In this document: positions 1 to 7,173 of the stretch, one piece after another
Layout: every line of letters begins with the position of its first letter
Position numbering within the stretch: the stretch's first letter is position 1
IMG/VR virus record: IMGVR_UViG_3300000956_000023
Location: 1-29,205 of that record
From: a virus
Length of the DNA: 29,205 nt
Direction: 5' to 3' (one strand)
Made by a program: the position numbers and the translations under genes
The notes under the pieces: generated by a model
Told to the model about the DNA's origin: nothing
Database searches by the model: none
The model's input: the letters and a program-made list of their open reading frames with translations, nothing else

Positions 1-1428
1 TCACGAAGTAGTCGCTCCCAACAAGAGGGAACTCCGCCGGATCCGCCCAATATCGCCACGCCATTCACCGAGGCATTCCGAGAACGTCCCGAGAATGCCT
101 CACTTCCCCGCGAATTCGGTTTCCCTCACGAGAAGGCAGTGGGCAGTTATGGCGATCAGGCGGCGGAATGGATCGACGCCCGAATGGCCAGTGATATCAA
201 TGCGGAGGGTCCGGGCCTTCGCTGGCACCAGTGGCTAATCCTGCAGCGGGCACTCGAGCATAATGAGGATGGCCAGCTCTGCTGGCCGCTGGTGTTGCTG
301 ACAATGCCTCGTCAGCAGGGGAAGACCGTGCTGCTGGCAGAGCTGGCCATGTGGCGAGCCGCCCATGGGCATCTGTGGAGCGAGCGCCAACGCGTGCTGC
401 ACGCGGCCCGGAGCGTGACCCTAGCCAACGCGGTGCAGGCTGCTGCGCGGCTCTGGGCGAAGGACCAGGACCTCACCGTGAAACGGCGCATGGGGGATTC
501 CACGATCGGTTGGCCGGACGGTTCGGCGTGGCAGGTGCTGGCCTTGTCGGCGGTGTACGGGCAGCGCGTGTCTCTGGCGTTGCTGGACGAGGCCTGGGAC
601 ATGGCGCCAGATGCGTTCTGGCAGGGCCTGTGGCCTGCCATGGGCGAGCGCGAGTCTCGGCAGGCGTGGATATTCTCGGCCGCTAATGCCGGCGATCGAG
701 GCCTGGTGCGTTCCATGCTTAAGACCCCTGGCGTATTGTCTATGGCATGGGGAGCTGAGCGCGATTCGGATTACCAGGACATTGAGAACTGGAAGCGCTC
801 CACACCCTTCATGACCCCGTCGCGGATGGAGGCCATGCTGCTGTCGCGGGACATTCCGGGTTTCGAGCTGGAGTGGCTGAACGTGTGGCCATTCCATATC
901 GAAGAAATGGCTGGCTGGCCGTCGGGCCTTCGGAAGTGCGTGCGCACTGCGGGGCTGCCCCCGGCGGAGGGCTGCATGGCCGCGATAGAGGTGTCCCAGG
1001 ACCGGCAGCGCTACGGGTTCGCCGTGGCGTGGCGTGAGGGCAGCTCGGTGGCCGCGATAACAGGCTCAGCGACCTCGCTGGAGGGTGCGATCGAGATGGT
1101 CGACCGTTGGTCTCCGGGCATGTGTTTCGTGGGCCTGAGCCTACGTGACAGCCCGTTGTGGCCTTGGGCGACTCACCCTGTCGGGATCAACGAGACGCGT
1201 GAGGCGACGCCTGTCTTCGAGCTGATGGTGCGGACGGGCCGCGTGCAGCACGACCACAACCCGACCCTGTTGACCGAGGCCCTGGGCGCCAGAGTCACCG
1301 AGCTCGAGACTGGCCTAGTGCTGTCTGCGAAGAAGTCCACTGGCCCTATCCCGGTGCTCAAGGCTCTGGCCTGGGCAGCTTGGGGCATCGAGTCGGGGAA
1401 ATTCGACATCGAATCGCAGATCTGGTGA
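1..1428 (+). CDS. terL: Terminase large subunit, 5' end beyond window
   Basis: This is the motor ATPase and nuclease that packages DNA into the prohead. The frame is open from base 1, and the residues before the first possible in-window start (GTG at 139) look like genuine protein, so I call the gene truncated at the window edge. Counting from 139, a Walker A-like PRQQGKT lies at residues 57-63 (nt 307-327) and a Walker B-like LALLDEAWD follows about 90 residues later. Both are typical of TerL ATPase domains of actinobacterial siphophages. The C-terminal half should be the RNase H-like nuclease, but I cannot assign its acidic residues with certainty. The stop overlaps the next gene (GTGA). 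If the true start is GTG 139 its ribosome site is poor: GAGAAGG ends only 2 nt before it. Confidence 0.93.
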   Translation, partial: SRSSRSQQEGTPPDPPNIATPFTEAFRERPENASLPREFGFPHEKAVGSYGDQAAEWIDARMASDINAEGPGLRWHQWLILQRALEHNEDGQLCWPLVLLTMPRQQGKTVLLAELAMWRAAHGHLWSERQRVLHAARSVTLANAVQAAARLWAKDQDLTVKRRMGDSTIGWPDGSAWQVLALSAVYGQRVSLALLDEAWDMAPDAFWQGLWPAMGERESRQAWIFSAANAGDRGLVRSMLKTPGVLSMAWGAERDSDYQDIENWKRSTPFMTPSRMEAMLLSRDIPGFELEWLNVWPFHIEEMAGWPSGLRKCVRTAGLPPAEGCMAAIEVSQDRQRYGFAVAWREGSSVAAITGSATSLEGAIEMVDRWSPGMCFVGLSLRDSPLWPWATHPVGINETREATPVFELMVRTGRVQHDHNPTLLTEALGARVTELETGLVLSAKKSTGPIPVLKALAWAAWGIESGKFDIESQIW

Positions 1429-1703
1429 CGAACATTCTGACGGTATGCGCGGTACTGCTCGGGTGCTTCGGCCTGCTCATGGCATTCCTCAGGTTCGACA
1501 AGAGCCTGCAGGAAGCCTATCAGCGCGACCGCCGGGAACAATGTCCTGCCTGCCGGGCGGGTCTGGTGATCCTTATGCGCACACCCGAAGATGAGCACGA
1601 GCGCCAGGAGCAGGTTTTCACCCTTTGCCCTGATCACATTCTGCAGTACGATCGCATCCAGAATCTCGAGCACTGGCACAGGCGGCACGGCGGATTGCTA
1701 TGA
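1425..1703 (+). CDS. Small membrane protein with Cys/His cluster
   Basis: A 92-residue protein starting at a GTG that overlaps the terminase stop (GTGA). Residues about 4-21 form one hydrophobic helix (ILTVCAVLLGCFGLLMAFL) near the N terminus. After it comes a charged region with CPAC and, about 28 residues later, CPDH, a spacing that could bind one zinc ion. The layout suggests a membrane-anchored protein with a small cytoplasmic zinc knuckle. It lies between terminase and portal, where actinophages often carry small unknown genes. An upstream ATG at 1380 is in frame but lies inside terL, so the coupled GTG is preferred. I do not recognise a family. Confidence 0.72.
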   Translation: MTNILTVCAVLLGCFGLLMAFLRFDKSLQEAYQRDRREQCPACRAGLVILMRTPEDEHERQEQVFTLCPDHILQYDRIQNLEHWHRRHGGLL

Positions 1704-1724
1704 GCACCGCTGGAGGGGCATACT
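1695..1724 (+). promoter_or_regulatory. Candidate promoter before portal gene
   Basis: TTGCTA (1695-1700) and CATACT (1719-1724) are separated by exactly 18 bp, the same spacer as the promoter family in the right half, and the -10 is identical to that at 25898-25903. A transcript would begin near 1731 and have a leader of about 65 nt before the portal ATG. The spacer lacks the GGCG..CGCC element of the other promoters, so this is weaker. The 93 nt between the genes contains no other coding signal. Confidence 0.42.
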
Positions 1725-1796
1725 AAGCACAGCGGCCAGACGCGCTGCATAACCCCCTGGACAGGCGTCCCCATTCTTGGCGGGAAGAGTCCCCGA

Positions 1797-3098
1797 ATGA
1801 ATTACGTCCAGCGCCGCGCCAGGTATGCGAGAACGAATCAGCCTATTGGCGACCTGCTGGTGAACAACCCTGGTGGATTCCCGTCTGGATTCCCGCCGAA
1901 CACCACTGTGAATGACGTGGTCTGGTGGTGGGGCGACGATTCGCCGTTGCTCGCTAGCAATGGCAGCGCAGCTCGCGCGAACATGGCAGCGGTCACCAGG
2001 GCCACGTCCTTGATATCGAACACTATCGGCGCGCTGCCGTTTCGGTCCCTCACGGGCGGCTCCAACATTACCACCTCTACGATCGAGGTACCCCCGCCAC
2101 GTTGGGCCATTGATCCGCAATTGCACCGTCCCGACGCGCGGTTTGGTGAGGCACCGCCAGAAGCGGCTTCCCTGCGACTGACTAAGTCATTGTTCTGGAC
2201 ACAGCTCATTCGGTCCGCACTGCTCAAGGGCATGGGATACCTGATCTTCGAGGAGTCGGCTCTGACCGAGCCTATCGCGGGAACGCTGCGCCTGTTGAAC
2301 CCTGACCTGGTGGCTCCGCGCGAGACCGAGGACGGCAGCGTGGTGCGGAGGATCGGCACTGAGCGCACCGGGTCTTACGTGGACACCGCGCGCGATGGGT
2401 CGCTGACGTTGGGTGGGCGTCGTTATAGGCTGGTGGAGCTCAACAATCCGCTGGACACGCCTGACGCCTATGGGATCACGCGCGGGGTCTTGGCCATGCA
2501 TGCGGCGGAGCTGGGCCTGGCACAGCAGGAGCTCACTTATGCCAGCGGAATGTTCAAGTCGGGCATTCCTAGCGGCTATCTGAAGACTAGCATCCCGAAT
2601 CAGAGCGAGGCGCAAGCGCAGCGGCTGAAGGGGCAGTGGCTGGCCGAGCACGGTGGGGATTCGCGGTCTATCGCGGTCCTGAATGCGACCACTGAGTTCG
2701 TCCCGATCGCATTGAACCCGGTCGACATGGCGCTCATTCAAAGCCGTCAGATGTCCCTGCTGGATATCGCGAATGCCTTCGGCGTCCCGGTGCACATGCT
2801 GGGCGGGAACGATGGCGGCTCGAATACCTATAGCAACGCCGAGTCGCGGAACAGCGACTTCCGACAATTCAGTCTGGCGCCGTGGGCCGTGGCATTCGAG
2901 GAAGTGTTGACCAGTCTCACGACTGCCGGATCATTCATTGTCGTCGACTTCCGAGGATTGCTGCGCCCGGATACGTCGACGCGCTACGCGGCTTACGGAC
3001 AGGCGATTAGTGCAGGCTGGATGACCGTGGACGAGGTGCGTAGGCTCGAGAATCTGCCAGGCCTGGTGGATGCGGAAAAAGGAGCGCCGGTAGCATGA
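1797..3098 (+). CDS. Portal protein, HK97 family
   Basis: A 433-residue portal, the dodecameric ring at the capsid vertex through which DNA enters and to which the connectors bind. Size and motifs fit HK97-type portals: an N-terminal region with VTRATSLISNTIGALPFR, a central GYLIFEE segment, a QSRQMSLLDIANAFGVPVHMLG helix-loop segment, and a C-terminal segment containing TVDEVRRLENLPGL that is highly typical of the family. It follows terL and a small gene and precedes protease and capsid, the standard order. The ATG at 1797 follows a moderate GGGAAGAG site. The stop overlaps the protease start (ATGA). Confidence 0.95.
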   Translation: MNYVQRRARYARTNQPIGDLLVNNPGGFPSGFPPNTTVNDVVWWWGDDSPLLASNGSAARANMAAVTRATSLISNTIGALPFRSLTGGSNITTSTIEVPPPRWAIDPQLHRPDARFGEAPPEAASLRLTKSLFWTQLIRSALLKGMGYLIFEESALTEPIAGTLRLLNPDLVAPRETEDGSVVRRIGTERTGSYVDTARDGSLTLGGRRYRLVELNNPLDTPDAYGITRGVLAMHAAELGLAQQELTYASGMFKSGIPSGYLKTSIPNQSEAQAQRLKGQWLAEHGGDSRSIAVLNATTEFVPIALNPVDMALIQSRQMSLLDIANAFGVPVHMLGGNDGGSNTYSNAESRNSDFRQFSLAPWAVAFEEVLTSLTTAGSFIVVDFRGLLRPDTSTRYAAYGQAISAGWMTVDEVRRLENLPGLVDAEKGAPVA

Positions 3099-3664
3099 AG
3101 GTGCAGGACATTCAGGGTGGAGCGGTGCAATACCGAGCTGCCGAGGTGCAGGAAGTCAGCATTGAGAAGCGCGAGATGTTCGTGCGCGCTGCACCTTACG
3201 GGGTCACCACCGACATCGGTGGGGGCATCGACGAGACCTTTGAGCCAGGGACCTTTGCCAGGGCTGTGAAGGCGCCTCAGCGTGTTTCGGCATTCTGGGA
3301 GCACGGTGGTCCGCTGATCGGGCGCGGCATTCAGGTGATTGATCAGGCAGACGGGGTCTGGATTCGCGCGAAGATAGGCCGCACCACCGCCGCGACGGAC
3401 GTCATTTCGCTGATCGAGGACGAGCTGCTCCGAGACGTGTCGGTGGAATTCCGACCGATCCCCGAGGCGATGAAGGTGCATCAGCGCGGGCAGCGTTTGG
3501 ATATTCGGCATATCCGTGCGCACCTGCTGGGTTTCGCCGTGGTGACGAATGGCGCCTATGGCGACAAGGCCTACGTGGATTCGGTGCGAGATGAACGCGT
3601 CGACCGCGACCGGGAGGCAGCTCGCTTGTGGCTGCAAAGCGTGCGTGGCAGGTGGACCGCGTGA
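3095..3664 (+). CDS. Prohead maturation protease, HK97 (S78-like)
   Basis: A 189-residue serine protease that cleaves the scaffold or delta domain during capsid maturation. The N-terminal block (EKREMFVRAAPYGV, then DETFEPGTFARAV) and the WEHGGPLIGRG segment are typical of caudoviral HK97 prohead proteases; the His in WEHG is a likely catalytic residue. DVSVEFRPI supplies the expected serine. The gene lies between portal and capsid, as usual. Start ATG 3095 overlaps the portal stop. The capsid protein has an N-terminal helical region that could act as the scaffold delta domain removed by this enzyme; that is inference from the family. Confidence 0.93.
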   Translation: MKVQDIQGGAVQYRAAEVQEVSIEKREMFVRAAPYGVTTDIGGGIDETFEPGTFARAVKAPQRVSAFWEHGGPLIGRGIQVIDQADGVWIRAKIGRTTAATDVISLIEDELLRDVSVEFRPIPEAMKVHQRGQRLDIRHIRAHLLGFAVVTNGAYGDKAYVDSVRDERVDRDREAARLWLQSVRGRWTA

Positions 3665-3767
3665 TAGAATGCCACCACTGGCTTTGAATGCGGCGTTTTC
3701 TTCGGACCCTCGCCGGCATTTCACCCCTAGTGCGCAATTGATCCCTACTAGCGCCTAGGAGCGCTCA
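3641..3767 (+). promoter_or_regulatory. Capsid-gene promoter and leader with RBS in a hairpin
   Basis: An extended -10 (TGATAGAAT, hexamer 3665-3670) overlaps the protease stop codon. GTGCGT lies 18 bp upstream as a weak -35. The roughly 97-nt leader ends in AGCGC (3750-3754) and GCGCT (3761-3765), which can pair with CTAGGA in the loop. The Shine-Dalgarno AGGAG (3757-3761) is thus largely displayed in that loop, 6 nt before the capsid ATG. A private promoter and an exposed ribosome site fit the need for high capsid expression. No ORF of convincing quality occupies this gap. Confidence 0.45.
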
Positions 3768-4991
3768 ATGTCTGTGCTCACCGATATTCGTGCGGAACGG
3801 GACGGGATTGTTTCCGAGCTCGATGCCCTCATGAACAACCCGGAGTTCGACCCGACCGACAAGACCATCGTCGAGAACCGCGCCAAGGTCGAAGCGATGG
3901 ATGCTCGCATTCAGAGTATCGTTGATTGGGAGTCGCGCAAGGCGAACTCCATGAAGCTCGATTCGATCGCGCTTCGCCATCGCGAGGACCAGAAGGAACA
4001 CGAGAAGCAGCAGCTGGAGCTGGTGCCGTCGCTCGGTGAGGCCTGGACGCGTTCGGCGGCCTATGAGGAGTACAAGCTCCTGCCGCGCGGTACCTCGGGC
4101 CGTGTGTCCATGCCGTTCGACAGCCTGGTGCAGACGCGCGCGCCCATCCTGACAGACACCTTCGCGGGCCTGATTCAGCCGACCCGGATCGCGCCTAGCG
4201 TTCCGCCGACCAGTCAGACCCCGCTGCTGGATCAAATCGCGCGCGTGACGGTCGCCAGTGGCTCGGTGGAGTGGGTCACCTACCCCGCTGCGTCGCCGCT
4301 CGGCACGGTGACGCCTGAGGGGCAGGCCAAGACCGAGGCTGCCATCACCCCGACCCTGGTGACCGTCACCCTGGACACGATCGCGAGCTGGGCCCAGTAC
4401 TCGCGCCAGTTCGGCGAGGACGCCCCCGGCCTGGTGCAGTTCCTGAACGCGGCCCTGGCTCGTGGCATCATCGACAAGCGCGAGGCGCTCGCGGCTGCCG
4501 AGCTGGTCGGCAACGTCAGCATCCCCACGGTCCCGAACGCCACAGGCACCCTGATGGAGGGCATCCGTCTCGGCGTCGCGACTGTTCAGGACGCAGGGTA
4601 CCGGCCTACTGCAGTGGTCCTGAACCCGATGGACTACGCGGCCCTGGACATCAACGTGTTCGAGGCGACCCTACGCGGCCCGACGGTCAACCCGAATTTC
4701 TGGGGCGTCGTGCCGGTGCCTGCAGGCGCGGTGGCGTCGGGCACTGCCTATGTCGGCGACTTCAACGTCGGCATGGTGGAGCTGGTGCGGGCAGAGGTCC
4801 AGGTGTTCACTACCGACAGCCACGCCAGCACCTTCATCAGCAACGTGCTGACGACTCTGGTGGAGGCTCGGACAAAGCCCGTGGTGCAGCGGCCCGAGGC
4901 GATCGCCAAGGTGACTGGTGTGGTCGGTGCACTGACTGGTGCAGGTTCCAGCGCGGGCAGCGCGGGCAGCAGCACCGCCAAGAAGGGCTGA
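3768..4991 (+). CDS. Major capsid protein, HK97 fold
   Basis: A 407-residue capsid subunit. Residues 1 to about 100 are charged and helical (rich in E, K, R), consistent with a delta or scaffold domain removed by the upstream protease. The rest matches the HK97 fold as used by actinophages: a basic and proline-containing N-arm, the VEWVTYPAA segment, the EGQAKTEAAITPTLVTVTLDTIASW strands and the AVVLNPMDYAAL A-domain helix region. The C terminus, GAGSSAGSAGSSTAKKG, is a flexible tail. AGGAG lies 6 nt before ATG. The capsid gene is followed within 8 nt by the first connector gene. Confidence 0.95.
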   Translation: MSVLTDIRAERDGIVSELDALMNNPEFDPTDKTIVENRAKVEAMDARIQSIVDWESRKANSMKLDSIALRHREDQKEHEKQQLELVPSLGEAWTRSAAYEEYKLLPRGTSGRVSMPFDSLVQTRAPILTDTFAGLIQPTRIAPSVPPTSQTPLLDQIARVTVASGSVEWVTYPAASPLGTVTPEGQAKTEAAITPTLVTVTLDTIASWAQYSRQFGEDAPGLVQFLNAALARGIIDKREALAAAELVGNVSIPTVPNATGTLMEGIRLGVATVQDAGYRPTAVVLNPMDYAALDINVFEATLRGPTVNPNFWGVVPVPAGAVASGTAYVGDFNVGMVELVRAEVQVFTTDSHASTFISNVLTTLVEARTKPVVQRPEAIAKVTGVVGALTGAGSSAGSAGSSTAKKG

Positions 4992-4998
4992 ACGGCCG

Positions 4999-5343
4999 GT
5001 GTCCGTCCTGGTGACTGTCGCTGACTTCCGACTCTGGTCGGGCGCAGCGACAGCGAGCGTCCCCGACGAGCTGGTGCAGTCTTGCCTGGATGAGGCAGAG
5101 GCTGGCCTGGTGGCTGATCTGGGCGTGCCAGTGACGGATATTGTTGCAGTCCCCGAGGCGGAGGCTCTGGGATTCGGTGAAGAAATGCGTCGGGCCTCGC
5201 GGCTGCTGGCCCGGCGCAATTCCCCCGAAGCCGTGAGTGGATTCGGTGATGCATTCATTACCATTCCGTCTCGAGACCCGGATAGCGCGCGGACCATTTT
5301 CAGCATGCGCGCTATCCTCGAGATTCCCGAAGGCATAGCCTGA
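4999..5343 (+). CDS. Head-tail connector (adaptor-like)
   Basis: A 114-residue protein directly after the capsid gene, where the adaptor that binds the portal is normally encoded. It is mostly helical: VADFRLWSGA, then DELVQSCLDEAEAGLVADLGV and a later RASRLLARRNS helix, resembling the small helical HK97 gp6-type adaptors. I choose GTG 4999 because AAGGG lies 11 nt upstream and the gap to the capsid stop is only 7 nt; an in-frame GTG at 5011 is also possible, and an earlier ATG at 4939 lies inside the capsid gene. The stop overlaps the next ATG (TGATG). Confidence 0.75.
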   Translation: MSVLVTVADFRLWSGAATASVPDELVQSCLDEAEAGLVADLGVPVTDIVAVPEAEALGFGEEMRRASRLLARRNSPEAVSGFGDAFITIPSRDPDSARTIFSMRAILEIPEGIA

Positions 5344-5720
5344 TGCCAGCAATCGCCGAAGCTCGCGAAGCACTCTCCGAGGCCGTAGACGGCATTGGCG
5401 GGATCACCTGCCTGCCCTACGGCCCGGATGTGCTGAACGCTCCGGTCTCGTGGATCGATGATGTCAACATTGACTTCACGGGGACGGTCGGCGCTGGAAC
5501 GTTTTGCCTGCCGGGCAGCGCTCAGGCCGCTGTTGCCATTGTTGGGCAGCGCCACGATCGGCCCGGTGTCGTGGCTTCGCTCGAGTCCTGGCTCGAACCC
5601 GCGTTGGCCGCGCTGAACGATCTCGAGGGTGTCCGGATCTTGTCCGTCACTGGCGGGCAGATCTCGGTCAATGGGCAGGACCTGCCGTCGCTCGTCATCA
5701 CCGTCCAGTTCTTCATCTAG
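5343..5720 (+). CDS. Head-tail joining or tail terminator protein
   Basis: A 125-residue protein between the adaptor and the major tail protein. Its start couples to the previous stop. It has an N-terminal helix (AEAREALSEAVDGI) followed by alternating short strands and a helix, ending in SLVITVQFFI. This mixed alpha/beta layout and the position fit a tail-terminator or head-closure protein, but the family is divergent and I cannot choose between the two roles. Confidence 0.7.
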   Translation: MPAIAEAREALSEAVDGIGGITCLPYGPDVLNAPVSWIDDVNIDFTGTVGAGTFCLPGSAQAAVAIVGQRHDRPGVVASLESWLEPALAALNDLEGVRILSVTGGQISVNGQDLPSLVITVQFFI

Positions 5721-5729
5721 GAGGGCCTC

Positions 5730-6281
5730 ATGGCTCAGACCGTCGCACCGTTCTTGCTCAAGAACCTCACGCTCACGCTGAAGAAGCTGACCGAGCCGGA
5801 CGGCACCCCCGCTGTTGGTGGAACGGCGACCGAGTACCGTTGTCAGCTGAACATCGCTTCGCTGACCCCGTCCGCTGGTGGCGCTGGCGAGCAGACGTTC
5901 GATACGTTCTGCGAGTCCTTCACCAACTCTAGTGCCAGTGGCGCGACTTGGGTCCTGAACCTGGGTGGCTTCCAGGCGTACGCCGATGTCGCCGACCTGT
6001 CGGTCATCCTGTTCAACGACGAGGGTGCCACCTATGAGTTCGTTCTGACGCCGACGGGCGGCACCATCTCGGCCACGAACCCGGGGTTCCAGGGTGTCGT
6101 CACCATGTTCCCGAGTATCGTGGGCGGCACCGCGAACACGTACGCCACCTTCACGGTGGATCTGTCGTGCACGGGCAAGCCGACGATGATCACGACCGCG
6201 CCCGTTCTGCGCGAGGGCGAAGAAGACACTCACGAGTCGGTCGCCGTCGAAGAAGACACTCACGAGTCGGTCTCCGCCTGA
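5730..6281 (+). CDS. Major tail protein
   Basis: A 183-residue protein predicted to polymerise into the tail tube. GAGGG (5720-5724, AGGAGGG overall) precedes the ATG by 5-6 nt. The sequence is rich in Thr, Gly and beta-strand stretches (LTLTLKKLTEPDGTPAVGG, then WVLNLGGFQAYADVADLSV), as expected for the tail-tube beta-barrel. The position before the chaperone and tape measure supports it. The C terminus carries a duplicated ten-residue acidic peptide, EEDTHESVAV then EEDTHESVSA, listed separately, which may be an exposed tail appendage. Confidence 0.88.
   Translation: MAQTVAPFLLKNLTLTLKKLTEPDGTPAVGGTATEYRCQLNIASLTPSAGGAGEQTFDTFCESFTNSSASGATWVLNLGGFQAYADVADLSVILFNDEGATYEFVLTPTGGTISATNPGFQGVVTMFPSIVGGTANTYATFTVDLSCTGKPTMITTAPVLREGEEDTHESVAVEEDTHESVSA
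6219..6278 (+). repeat. 30-bp tandem duplication at major-tail C terminus
   Basis: Two adjacent 30-bp units (6219-6248 and 6249-6278) encode EEDTHESVAV and EEDTHESVSA. The first 24 bp are identical at the base level, and only the last codons differ. Identity at third codon positions indicates a recent duplication rather than old protein-level repetition. The stop codon follows directly. Confidence 0.95.
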
Positions 6282-6284
6282 CTC

Positions 6285-6752
6285 GTGGACAGCATCGGAG
6301 ACATCGCCACAATGGCGTCGCGGCTCCCTGGCGAGCTGCAGAAGGCGCAGCGCCGGGGGGTTCAGCAGAGCGCGCTGGTCGTCACGCGTTCGATTCGGCA
6401 GCAGGTGCAGAATGCGACAGGCGGCGACTCGCGGTTGTCTGGTGTGGGTCGTCGTGGCGCTCGGGTCGGCGTTCGGTATGAAGTGAAGGGCACGACGAAC
6501 CCGACGGCGTTGATCAGGGCGACGGGTCCGATGCACCTGCTGGAACACAACACGGCGCCACACATGATTCAGCCGAAGCGGAAGAAGATACGTGCGCTGC
6601 GCTTGGCTAACGGTTCGTTCGCTGCGCACGTGCGGCACCCTGGCACGAGAGCCAAGGTGCCGTTCGAGAAGGGGTACCTGAAGGCGCGCGACGAGACGGG
6701 TAAGGTCTTCGACCAGCAGGTGCAGCAAGCCATTGTGCGGGTGTTGCGCTGA
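6285..6752 (+). CDS. HK97 gp10-like minor tail/neck protein
   Basis: A 155-residue basic protein between the major tail protein and the chaperone. It starts with a helix (IATMASRLPGELQKAQRRGVQQSALVVTRSIRQQV) and then contains TGPMHLLEHNTAPHMI and a conserved-looking HPGTRAKVPFEKGYLKARDE segment. This pattern (initial helix, a central HLLE.GT-like patch, then HPGT..KPF) is what the HK97 gp10 family shows. GTG 6285 is 3 nt after the previous stop but has no clear ribosome site. ATG 6312 has GGAG 11 nt upstream and is the alternative start. Confidence 0.72.
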   Translation: MDSIGDIATMASRLPGELQKAQRRGVQQSALVVTRSIRQQVQNATGGDSRLSGVGRRGARVGVRYEVKGTTNPTALIRATGPMHLLEHNTAPHMIQPKRKKIRALRLANGSFAAHVRHPGTRAKVPFEKGYLKARDETGKVFDQQVQQAIVRVLR

Positions 6753-7132
6753 TGCCCTGGCTGATCAAACATAATGGCGTCGTATTCGACTCTGATGACT
6801 TCACTATCGCCGATCTAGGTGAGATCGAGAAGGCAACTGACGTACCCTGGAGTATAGCTAATCCATTGCGCGAGATCAAGGTTGCCCGCGCATTTCTGGC
6901 TGTGGCGTTATTGCGCTCCGGGCGCACCGACAAAGAGGTTGAGAAGGCGCTCGCCCTGATCACCCTGAAAGCGCTGAAGCGGTCGTTCGAGCTGGTCCCA
7001 GAGGTCGACAAAGGAGAGTCGCCCGAGGTCGACGATTCTGACCCTTTGTCCGAGGGTTCGACTTTCCACAGTTCCTCGTCTACGGCGCCCGGCGCGGTTG
7101 GCCACCCACTGTCACCAGAGTCCAGCGTCTAG
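6752..7132 (+). CDS. Tail assembly chaperone, short form
   Basis: A 126-residue protein just before the tape measure gene, coupled by TGATG. The first 90 residues are helical and acidic (FTIADLGEIEKATDVPW, then LREIKVARAFLAVALLRSGRT), as in the G-type tail chaperones that bind the tape measure during tail assembly. The 3' part is Ser/Pro-rich and looks like readout of the wrong frame after residue 99. That agrees with the slippery heptamer at 7042-7048 and the well-formed -1 frame that follows. Confidence 0.85.
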   Translation: MPWLIKHNGVVFDSDDFTIADLGEIEKATDVPWSIANPLREIKVARAFLAVALLRSGRTDKEVEKALALITLKALKRSFELVPEVDKGESPEVDDSDPLSEGSTFHSSSSTAPGAVGHPLSPESSV

Positions 7133-7173
7133 GCGACGTCCTCGCCATTCTGCGAGCCGAGAGGAGTGAGTGA
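6752..7173 (+). CDS. Tail assembly chaperone, -1 frameshifted long form
   Basis: Reading 99 codons from 6752 through TTG (7046-7048), slipping back one base, then reading GTC from 7048 gives a 140-residue protein that stops at TGA 7171-7173. The stop overlaps the tape-measure ATG. The new tail reads FDFPQFLVYGARRGWPP and ends in VQRLGDVLAILRAERSE, which is richer in aromatic and hydrophobic residues than the in-frame Ser/Pro tail. This is the G/GT arrangement known from lambda and from many actinophages. The ratio of the two forms cannot be read from sequence. Confidence 0.82.
7042..7048 (+). promoter_or_regulatory. Programmed -1 frameshift site CCCTTTG
   Basis: The heptamer is positioned as C CCT TTG relative to the chaperone frame, i.e. 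the X XXY YYZ form in which both P-site and A-site tRNAs can re-pair after a -1 slip. The -1 frame is then open for 41 codons to the tape-measure start. A GC-rich stretch (GGCGCCCGGCGCGG, around 7085) downstream could stimulate pausing, but I did not fold it. Confidence 0.83.

Noticed and set aside
3549-3758. A 69-codon + frame overlapping the protease end and the capsid leader
   Set aside because: It overlaps a solid gene by 116 nt, lacks a ribosome site and would cover the capsid promoter.
4671-6728. A 685-codon open frame on the - strand across the capsid end, connectors and major tail protein
   Set aside because: It is antisense to four well-supported genes, Arg/His/Leu-rich as expected for the complement of GC-rich codons, and has no recognisable domain or ribosome site.
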